A DNA stretch of 64,000 nucleotides from Actinernus sp. WN-2022 (Eukaryota; Cnidaria; Anthozoa; Actiniaria; Actinernidae): positions 74,981,537-75,045,536 of the forward strand of contig JAOWCC010001589.1 in the NCBI GenBank assembly GCA_030867875.1. Direction: 5' to 3'. Below the pieces are notes generated by a model that was given only the letters and a program-made list of their open reading frames with translations, did no database searches and was not told the origin of the DNA. Of this stretch, positions 56,558 to 64,000 are shown piece after piece. The translations under genes and the position numbers were made by a program. The number at the start of each line of letters is the position of its first letter. Position 1 is the stretch's first letter.

Positions 56558-58024
56558 AGGAAGAGATACTGCTGCTTCTAAAGAAGGTAGAAAACAAAGA
56601 ATTCAGTCTGACAGAAATGGAAAGGGAGGCTCGAAAATTCAAGGAGCTACGAGAAGTGCAAAAGTACATGCAAACCGAAACGTCTTCGAAAACATGGGAG
56701 GTGGCAAAGAAGAGGTGAGAAAATACTAATTAAAATGTCTGTAAGCTCGACAAATATCTTCAATGTGTTGTTATATGTTTTTGACAAGTGTAATTTTATA
56801 GAGGTATGCTTCTTTAATAGAAGTTGATTCCCTGTGTTCCGATAAGCAATTATTGGAGAAGGCTGAGCAAAATATCATGATTTGTTCATGATGAGGAATG
56901 GTCAATAGTGCGCATGCTCAGACCGTTATTTGCAGTCAATTATTTGCAGGCGAATCAACCAATCAGAATTCGGGATAGGAGAGAGTTGAATGATAAAATA
57001 ATATCATGCACTTTCGATTTTTGGAAAGCTGTACATGAACGAGCACACCGAGGACATTGGAAAATAAATCGTGTACAATAAATGTCTCATACTCTCAATG
57101 CTATGAACAGAGACATGGAAAAGTTACATTAAAATATATTTTGTCCACAGGTTTCCCGAATATACGACTGATGCCTTTTTGGAACGTTACCGTGGCCATG
57201 TAACGCGCCGGGGGACACCAACTGAGGCTATTAAAGAATTGGTGAAAAGAGCTCTCCGTGCAAAAGAGGCATCTGCAGAAGTAATTACTTTCAAGCGGGG
57301 CACTAAGAAAGTGCATGTTTATGTGCTTGACAGAGACGTGAAAGAATTAAATGAAGTTCTGTTTGGAAGCGAACTAAGAAGCTTTACTGGATGTGGCAAT
57401 GCATTCCTTGATTTTCCAAAGGTATTCCTCAATCATTCATCCCTATATTACGAAGTGTCTGTGCGTGAAATTTTATCCAATTTTGGTCAGTATAAAGTGA
57501 AAGATCGACAAAGAAATGATTTTCTATTTCAGCTGTGTTATAACACTTATATTTTATTACCAATATGATATGTTGTTGTGTTGTGCGTGGACACTGAGCT
57601 AATACGCCGGTTGTGTATATTTACAAGTCATGCCTGTATTTTGGAGAGCCTTAAAGGCTTGTAAAAATAGACAGCCACTTTACCTGCTCAATTGACTAAT
57701 ACGTTGTTTATTAAATAAATCTGCAAACGCTTCAGGAAATATAATTTAAATCTGTATAATTTGTATATTTTTAAAATTATATTTATATTTACAGGATTAG
57801 AGCTGTGATATCTTAGTCACGTTTTTCAGGTCTCTGAAGTGTATTAATATCAAAAGGAATGTAACTTGTTGCAGAGCTGTGGTGTTTACATCGGAGACAA
57901 AAGATGCTATTTGTCAAATCGATACGGTCATCAAAGCATGCAAGGAGTCAAATGCAGCTATGAAGTGGCATATTACCACAACAGTACAAGGAAAGGCAAA
58001 GGTACAGAACGTTCCAATTACTGA
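56539..58024 (+). CDS. Three-exon gene of unknown function (5' end not determined)
   Basis: Exon a, about 56539-56714, encodes LTKEEILLLLKKVENKEFSL, EMEREARKFKELREVQKYM and TSSKTWEVAKK, ending AG|GTGAGA. Exon b, 57151-57421 (acceptor TTGTCCACAG), rejoins in phase as RFPEYTTDAFLERYRGHVTR, GTPTEAIKELVKRALRAKEA and VHVYVLDRDVKELNEVLFG, ending CCAAAG|GTATTC in phase 0. Exon c, 57875-58024 (acceptor TTGTTGCAG), reads SCGVYIGDKRCYLSNRYG, CSYEVAYYHNSTRKGKG and stops. The AAG-AGG codon split across the first intron and the smooth join WEVAKKR|FPEYTTDAF are good evidence of real splicing. The N-terminal part looks like coiled helix. The family could not be named. An alternative frame in exon c stays open to 58118. 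Confidence 0.5.
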
Positions 58025-58124
58025 TGTGTTAAAATCGCTTCGACTAAAATCGCTTGGTCCAAATTGTTGTGGATTCACGATAAACTATCGTAAATGTGTT
58101 AACGAGTGCGAGCGCTAACTATAA

Positions 58125-58260
58125 ACATTTTTTACCGTATGTTCCTCGTCTTCACGGTGCTGCCGCTTAACTATTTTACTAATTTTAGTTTGTTGTAAAA
58201 ACAAATTTGTGGCTTCGTGAATCCACAACAATTTTGGAGAAAACGGTAAATAGGAGGAAC
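58125..58260. repeat. Degenerate MITE related to 53849-53993
   Basis: Shares TTTACCGT, the loop hairpin TTTGTGGCTTCGTGAATCCACAACAATT and GGTAAATAGGAGGAAC with the hairpin MITE at 53.85 kb in the same order, but the arms have diverged. Confidence 0.45.
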
Positions 58261-58857
58261 TAGCACCGGCTGTAATGCAATAGACATTAGCTAGTGACGT
58301 GTTTTCTTTAAAATAGTACGTTGTGTTCATCTTTAACAAAGCGCATTTAATACTGTTAAAAACGTGCCTCGATAGGTTTAACCTTAAAGCATAACGAGTT
58401 ATAAGTTCACTTACTGTTTGTACTCTCTGGGATGACACAACACCCATTACAAGAAATCACGGACAAAATGGCGGATATCTGATTATGCATAGCTTTTGCA
58501 TGCCATTTGAAAATGGCCAACACTTACAAGAAATGTATGGGACCAAACATAAAAGGTTTTATAGCCTTACCTCTAGGAAAGCTTTCACTTTCTCACACAT
58601 CCTTAGATATTCATGACACATCGGCCAATGAGGAGTCTCGTTTGATGTCACGTGTTGATACATGAAACTAGGGATAGTACGACAAAGTTAATTATTCAAG
58701 TGGGCAGGGCTTTGAAGCTGAGGGAAATTGAGGGGTAAAACAATAACTGGAGCGACTTTAGAATACCCTGTCACTTTTGAAGGCACGACCTAAAAAACGA
58801 TGGAACCAAGGTCTTCGGTCATGCTATTATATTGTACCATATTGTATGGTATAGTAA

Positions 58858-59210
58858 AGTACTGCTACCGCGGTCCGCAGTCCCGCAGTCGATGAATGTC
58901 AATGAACTTTAAGTATAGTGAAGTACTGCTACCGTGGTCCGCAGTCCCGCAGTCGATGAATGTAAATGAACTTTAAGTATAGTGAAGTACTGCTACCGCG
59001 GTCCGCAGTCCCGCAGTCGATGAATTTCAATTAACTTTAAGTATAGTGAAGTACTGCTACCGCGGTCCGCAGTCCCGCAGTCGATGAATCTCAATGAACT
59101 TTAAGTATAGTGAAGTACTGCTACCGCGGTCCGCAGTCCCGCAGTCGATGAATGTCAATTAACTTTAAGTATTTTAAGTATAGTAAAGTACTGCTACCGC
59201 GGTCCGCAGT
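58858..59210. repeat. 64-bp tandem satellite, about 5.4 copies
   Basis: Units begin AGTACTGCTACCGCGGTCCG and contain CAGTCCCGCAGTCGATGAAT and ACTTTAAGTATAGTGA. Starts are at 58858, 58923, 58986, 59050, 59114 and 59187. The last spacer has an extra TTTTAAGTA. Confidence 0.95.
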
Positions 59211-59295
59211 CCCTAACCCTAACCCTAACCCCTGACCCCTAACCTAAACCCTAACCCTAACCTAAACCTAAACCTAACCTAAACCCTAAACCCTA
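59211..59295. repeat. Interstitial telomeric repeat (CCCTAA)n
   Basis: CCCTAACCCTAACCCTAACC followed by degenerate CCTAAA / CCCTAA / CCTAACC units for 85 bp. This is the C strand of the TTAGGG telomere used by cnidarians and other animals. It is fused directly to a truncated satellite unit (CCGCGGTCCGCAGTCC|CTAACC). Confidence 0.9.
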
Positions 59296-59451
59296 TAATC
59301 GGAACATCACCTAGAAGTCAATGTCAATTAACGTAAATAGAAACCTACGTTTTACATGCGCGCGCAAGATTGTGACTGCGGACCACGGACCGCGGTGACA
59401 GTACTTTATGGTAGCTAAAAAAGTGACAGTGTATTCTAAAGTCTAACCCAA

Positions 59452-59602
59452 TAACTAATTTACATAATTGCTGTACTTTGAAATCGTTTCCAAATACAGA
59501 AAATATTCAAATTAGTTAAAACAATAGCAAATTTGCATATTTGATGTACTTTGAAATCGTTTCCAAGTACAGACAATATGCAAATTAGTTCTAGATTACA
59601 GT
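59452..59602. repeat. Tandem duplication of about 77 bp
   Basis: TGTACTTTGAAATCGTTTCC and a following CAAATTAGTT occur twice in succession with few differences. Confidence 0.8.
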
Positions 59603-59689
59603 TCTAAAAACATGAAACATGAGAACATGAGACATGAAATTAGGCAATTTGATGTAACGTGATAACTATCTCCTAGTTTCTACATACAA

Positions 59690-60194
59690 GAACTGACTGG
59701 TTTCTTCTCCTCACGAGAATGTTTCTCCGACAAGTGGTCGCCAGCTCTGTGTGACTTCTTCATTTCAGCATCCAAATTTTTTCTAAATATCTGAAAACTA
59801 AACATAAGACAAAATTAATAACCAGGTTTGTCACGGGTATAAAAAAAATGCTCGTTAAAATAAAACCTCTGTATACTTACGAGAAGTTCTTAATAAGCCA
59901 AAAATTCAAACTTTCCAAGGACATATCCACCAGGCTCGTATCCAAATTTTGCACCAGGCTAACATCTAAACCAAACGGGTTAGCCGCCTCTGCTTCGGGA
60001 AATTTGTTCTGTCTCTCTGCTTTCCGTGATTCAAATATTCTTAGTCCCCAGCGAGTTTTGTATCCCGTACTTTTTGGAACAGCACGCTTCACACTCGGAA
60101 GACTTTCCACTTCTGTCTGTGGGTCCCGGAATCTTTTGAATTTAGTCGGCCTTGTGACCATCTCATTTTTTCCCTCCATCGCAAGTTCTTTCAA
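59690..60194 (-). pseudogene. Exons resembling the DUF3504 (KIAA1958/ZMYM-like) family
   Basis: Exon 1 (60194-59881, minus; ATG also at 60176) reads VTRPTKFKRFRDPQ, VKRAVPKSTGYKTRWGLRI, FESRKAERQNKFPEAEA and SLESLNFWLIKNFS, ending at C|GTAAGT. The pattern PKxTxxxTxWxxRxF and LNxWLxxF recalls the N-terminal part of Crypton-derived DUF3504 proteins. A second exon (about 59801-59690, acceptor TAGTTTTCAG) reads IFRKNLDAEMKKSHRAG, like the L-D-A-E-M-K segment of that family. The middle part normally between them is missing and the phases do not fit, so the locus is probably deleted and dead. Confidence 0.4.
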
Positions 60195-60199
60195 AATGC

Positions 60200-61785
60200 G
60201 AATTACGGTACAGAAAGTGTTCTTTCCAGTAGTCTTTCCACACTACGTATTTCATGGAATGTTCACCTTTCAAACCACATCGTTACATCGTGACTTGTGG
60301 ATTCTAGATCCGAGTGCCATGAACAATGTCGAGGGCTACACCACTTGGCTTAGAAATATAACTTCCCGGTCTTCGCGTTTCCAGCTCAGGGCTCATAGAA
60401 ACCATTAGTTTAAAATTTGATGGATCCAATCACATTTCCTTCGGTCAAAAAATACGTCTTTTTAGCCATAATATGACCACAGGCTGCCATACATTCCTTG
60501 TAAATTACCGAAAAGTACATCCCAAACTTCCATGTAGTACTCGCTAACCAACAACGAAGCTTCGAATTCAGTTGCTTCTACAGATAATCAGGCCTTGATA
60601 TCGCCTTTTAAGAAGGCTGTTCATCGTAGTTTGGTTCGTTCAAAACTGCTCTAACAAGTGCTAACTTTTGGCTACAAGAAGCCGCCATTACAGTTCCGAA
60701 GCCTGCCAGGGCACCCACGTTTTCAGGTCAAAACATAAAGGAGACGAAGACATTTTGTCCGCCATTCACGGCTTACTATTCAAAGATATTACCGCTGTTT
60801 AGACCAAATGTAGGCTCTTACATAACAAAAAGAGGGATTGAGCCAACCTCGTTCCAAGGGGTCTTTTTGAACGAGGTTGGGATTGAGCTGCATTTGGATT
60901 CCCTGTGGTCGAGTGCCACACGACGCCATCTTTGTTGTTTTTGGTATACATGTAGTTCGCATGCTCTGTGCCCTTGTGTTAACTCCACTGTTCGGTTAAT
61001 CGCGGTCGCAAAATGTCCGTGATTTCTGGTAATGGTTCACACTTTTTTCTACGTTGATGAATCCGAGATGTAGGATGACCCTCATTAAGTGAGAATATCA
61101 CTTTGTTACAGGGATGGGCTTGGGGATATTATGACTCCATCTTGTATCTTGAACTGAAATGTTAATGAGCATCGTTAGGTCTTTCGCCGGCCACAAGTGA
61201 AATTCAAGTCATAACACCTCATTCCATTTTACCGGCTTATCAGCGCAATACCTGGCGGTCGTGATTCACAACTTCCTTCTCTGGAAAGAAAACCCGGTTT
61301 GGTCACTGTCCTGTTGCATGACAATATTGCTGCCCTTGAACGACCTTCGAGGTGGCGTGACGGCCTTGGCAGAGAAGAGCCTTGGTAAAGACCTAGGGAT
61401 GGGACGCATGGACATGCCTTCTGTCAAGGAAGGTGTAAAGATCAGTGGAGCTGTTGACTTATCACTTGATGACGATGGAACAACTGCCAAAGCTCCACGA
61501 CCATTGAACATCTCAAGAATATTTCAACTTATTCCCAGAAAGAAATCTGATGAAACTAAATCAGCGGAATTTAAGACCGTAACACATGAGCATCCTAGAC
61601 ATGGTCTGGCCATCTAACAGTCTAAAGTCGCTGGCTATAAAAATCAGTTTTCCATGTTCTCGTTTACGAACCGCCAAATAACGGACTTATGGGAGGAGCC
61701 TTCATGTTGGAAGAATCCAGGCAGTCTCGTCAACGTTTTACTGTCGTGTATGTTCCCTTAGAGTGCATACGAGCCCATATTTTAT
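60200..61785. other. Mostly unassigned; hairpin near 60.85 kb and one unknown open frame
   Basis: A hairpin CAACCTCGTTC ... GAACGAGGTTG lies at 60844-60880. The plus-strand open frame 61261-61617 (KSLGKDLGMGRMDMPSVKEG, ISGAVDLSLDDDGTTAKAPR) is less AT-rich and protein-like but carries no recognised motif. Confidence 0.35.
61261..61617 (+). CDS. Open frame of unknown function
   Basis: 118 codons with no ATG at the extreme 5' end assumed; an internal ATG at 61318 and others exist. Reads GMGRMDMPSVKEGVKISGAV, DLSLDDDGTTAKAPRPL and ISRIFQLIPRKKSDE, ending HPRHGLAI. It might be a terminal exon. The opposite strand is also open for 81 codons, which lowers confidence. Confidence 0.25.
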   Translation: MIHNFLLWKENPVWSLSCCMTILLPLNDLRGGVTALAEKSLGKDLGMGRMDMPSVKEGVKISGAVDLSLDDDGTTAKAPRPLNISRIFQLIPRKKSDETKSAEFKTVTHEHPRHGLAI

Positions 61786-62125
61786 CATTAAAATATATTC
61801 TACATCAAGTAAATAGTTAAACAGCAAAATATTTCTTAATTTGAGTGTTGTGTATATGAGTTATAAAGGTTTATATTTCCAATATGCTAATGTGTGACGT
61901 CACCAGGGAATTTACTGTCATTTCATTCTCTGATTTAGACAATATATTTGGTAAAATCATTGATAATTATAAGCTTCAAATATAACATATAAGATGTTTG
62001 TAAAAGGTCTTTATAAAAAACATATTCCCTGTTTGACGTCATGTTGTTATAGTATATTCGAAATATAACCCAAATCAATAAATATGTTACTATTCATCTA
62101 CTTATACTTGATGTAGAATCGATTT
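61786..62125. mobile_element. TIR MITE with about 60-bp arms
   Basis: ATTCTACATCAAGTAAATAG near 61797 is inverted near 62082-62118 (CTATTCATCTACTTATACTT, GATGTAGAATCGATTTT). No coding sequence. A single arm relative lies at 10935-11060. Confidence 0.6.
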
Positions 62126-62339
62126 TACTGATAAAAAATTGGCATACTATTTACCGTAACATTCTCCCTATTATTCTAGCTAGCACTGTAAGTGCTATTG
62201 ACGAACCAAACTGAAAATATCGTAAACTGTCATAATACTTACTTGTGAATAACAGAACACATGATAAACAGTGACGTTTAACAAGCAGACATGCGTAGTG
62301 TTATAAATTATGTTCTTCTGATTGACTTAAATCACTCGC

Positions 62340-62580
62340 TATTATTTCCTAAACTTGAATAACTGAAACCAAGAAAGTAGGATTCGTGTTATTGCTTCAG
62401 TTGTGGTTAATCAATGCTCAACGTTTGTAATCTCACGAGTCATGTTTGTGTAAGAAACCTGAAGGCTTCCATGCAATAAAATGAGGTGAGTTGATGCCAC
62501 TAGAACTATTTGCTGTCGGAATCTTACTGTCAGCTATTTGGCTTAACTGCAGAACACTTCAAAATATCACTATACGAAAC
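62340..62580. repeat. Relic of the duplicated block at 46.6-46.8 kb
   Basis: GCTATTATTTCCTA, CCAAGAAAGTAGGATTC, GTTATTGCTTCAG, AATAAAATGAGGTGAG and GCTATTTGGCTTAACTGCAG follow the same order as 46571-46797. Confidence 0.6.
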
Positions 62581-62589
62581 AGTCCAACA

Positions 62590-63055
62590 ATAAATTTAAC
62601 AATTGAAGCAATGCTGCCATAAAACATAAAACAACTAGTAATTAATGAGTGTTGTTATATAGCCATAAGTTTTCCAGATATAACGTGCGCCCTCATTGGT
62701 TGATTTATGGTCATCTGACAAGTACGTAACAAAATAAACTGTTGCCCGCGCGGGGAACAATTCCCATCGTGATAACTGGCTATTTAACGGCGGGAAATGT
62801 TTGTTTACCGAAACATCTAGATATGCTTGCCTTTTTCGTCGAAAGAAAACGTTTAAAATGGAACCAGCTCCAAAGAAACAATTTGCATCTTTATCAAGCG
62901 TGAGAGAAAGAAATTGGTAGCTAAAATAAGATGCATGAAACAACTGAACAAAACGCTGCTAAACACGACGCTGGCAGCAGCATCCCGAAGAGAAGATGAC
63001 AAACCTCGCTTGTCTCAGGTAGTAAAACGTATGTCTATATAAATAACAAAACACT
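62590..63055. other. Unassigned; short exon-like ATG frame at 62857
   Basis: ATG at 62857 reads MEPAPKKQFASLSSVRERNW then stop. KKQFASLSS-like starts occur in DUF3504-family proteins, but 20 codons are not enough for a call. No other feature. Confidence 0.2.
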
Positions 63056-63058
63056 TTA

Positions 63059-63389
63059 GGACTGGTCGCTCGTGAAACCAGCGAGTTTTGTTTTACTCGA
63101 CTCTCGATGTTTACAGGGGCGTAACCAGGAATTTTTTTAAATTGACAAGCTCTGAAACGCTATTTCCAGCGTTTTCGATGCAATATTTCCTCGACAATCA
63201 ACCTAAATCAATAGCAAAAATTACAAATGGACAAAATCTGACCGTTTTCCAAAATTCCTGTTAAGCCCGGGCTCAATGGCTTATTAAAGGCAGCTACGCC
63301 CCTGGTTTCCCTCGACTGGCGTCTCGGGAAACAGATATTCTAGATCTTGGGAAACAAAACTCACTTATTCCCTCGAGGCCAGTCATTAA
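63059..63389. mobile_element. Nested TIR elements
   Basis: The outer element has AGGACTGGTCGCTCG (63059) against CGAGGCCAGTCATTAAG (ending about 63390). Inside it an apparent hAT-like insert runs from CAGGGGCGTAACCAGG (63115) to its inverse GGCAGCTACGCCCCTG (ending about 63304). No ORFs. Confidence 0.5.
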
Positions 63390-63394
63390 GTGTA

Positions 63395-64000
63395 TATATA
63401 GTAAAGGCCGAAGGCGCATCCGTTGACTCCGATATGAAACTTTACTTCTAAAATTATTAATATTCAATTAGTGCGAGAGCCAATCTGGTACGATAGATTA
63501 TACCACGTGATGACCTATAAACCACGATAAAGATCCATCAAGCCAAAAGTCGGGGGCAGCTTTCGATATTTCAGGGGAGTGCGATGTAATTAGTTAATTC
63601 AGTATTTATCAACTGCAGCTGTGCTTACTGAACTAGAACTACAGATAAAGTACAGTTCATTAAATTAAATTAAATTATTCTAGGAAATTTAAATTAAGTT
63701 ATTCTAGGAAATTTATTGTAGGAAATTTATTGTAGGACTAATAGTAGTAGGTTTTGAATGTATACATAGTAATAATTATAATGATTCTTATGTACATTTT
63801 ACTTTTTATTTCATTTAGTATTGTAATTAAGCTTAACTCACGGCTCTCTGGAAGACCATATTTGTGAAGTGACTCCGTGTTAAAATAAAGATTATGATGA
63901 TGATGATGAGTTCAGTTTAACCGACTGCTGCCTTCTCTGACAGAGCTCCCGATTAAGTGAGTTCAAAGCTATACAAGCTACTCGGATCAGAGAGGATTCG
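63395..64000. other. No gene recognised
   Basis: AT-rich. Tandem AGGAAATTTATTGTAGGA-type repeats at about 63660-63735. TGATGATGATGAG at 63894-63910 next to AATAAAGATTATGATGATGA resembles a LINE tail with trinucleotide repeats (plus orientation), without coding sequence. Confidence 0.35.

Larger units (their letters stand above)
58754..59443. mobile_element. TIR element enclosing a 64-bp satellite and telomeric repeat
   Basis: GACTTTAGAATACCCTGTCA with CTTTT at 58754-58778 is inverted at 59419-59443 (AAAAGTGACAGTGTATTCTA AAGTC). A second, inner inverted pair is AGTACTGCTACCGCGGTCCG (58858) and CGGACCGCGGTGACAGTACT (ending 59405). Between them are tandem 64-bp units and CCCTAA repeats. No coding sequence. 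Confidence 0.65.

Overview
This is a eukaryotic, AT-rich, intron-containing window, almost certainly from an invertebrate animal and most likely an anthozoan cnidarian (coral or anemone). The reasons are spliced secreted genes pairing a PAN/apple domain with an F5/8 type C (discoidin) domain, several CR1/L2/Jockey-type LINEs with short tandem-repeat 3' tails, tRNA-derived SINEs, many small inverted-repeat elements, and vertebrate-type telomeric repeat (CCCTAA). The species call is inference. There are no operons, CRISPR arrays, rRNA genes or free-standing tRNA genes. || Core genes: three paralogues of one three-exon gene lie on the minus strand. Copy C (35247-32422) and copy B (23802-20210) are open across all exons with matching splice sites and phases, giving about 287 and 290 residues. 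Copy A (5622-2513) is a pseudogene with a truncated PAN exon and a 5-base deletion in exon 2. Upstream of B and of C lies a duplicated plus-strand first coding exon of an unidentified gene (24990-25114 and 42465-42571). Further colinear blocks follow each (25.95 and 29.04-30.2 kb; 43.89 and 45.5-46.8 kb). The window therefore looks like an old tandem segmental duplication of a divergent gene pair, later loaded with transposons. || Layout: 0.5-2 kb foldback elements; 2.5-5.6 kb copy A; 6.2-7.2 kb broken multi-copy gene of unknown function; 8.9-9.3 kb small TIR element; 11.1-11.8 kb L2-like LINE 3' end; 12.0-16.0 kb CR1-like LINE (minus) split by a 0.9 kb insertion; 16.4-17.9 kb TTAA-flanked TIR element; 20.2-23.8 kb copy B with repeats in its introns; 23.9-24.5 kb tetranucleotide array; 25.3-25.85 kb 49-bp minisatellite; 26-27.5 kb LINE fragment and two SINEs; 27.8-28.7 kb palindromic-ended element; 31.6-32.4 kb SINE interrupted by a TA-flanked element; 32.4-35.25 kb copy C with a 1.4 kb TIR element in intron 2; 35.3-36.7 kb second copy of the 12 kb LINE family; 37.8-38.1 kb Ty3/Gypsy gag relic; 38.4-42.3 kb nearly complete LINE (plus); 48.3-48.6 kb 33-bp palindromic minisatellite; 49.0-52.5 kb another nearly complete LINE (plus); 52.6-53.6 kb second large TTAA-flanked element; 54.9-55.15 kb almost perfect long inverted repeat; 56.5-58.0 kb three-exon gene of unknown function; 58.75-59.45 kb TIR element holding a 64-bp satellite and telomeric repeats; 59.7-60.2 kb exons resembling the DUF3504 (KIAA1958/ZMYM-like) family; 61.8-63.4 kb more TIR elements. 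|| Only copies B and C, the 56.5-58 kb gene and perhaps the two duplicated first exons look like host genes. The rest is mostly transposon-derived. All domain and family names come from reading motifs by eye; no database search was possible.
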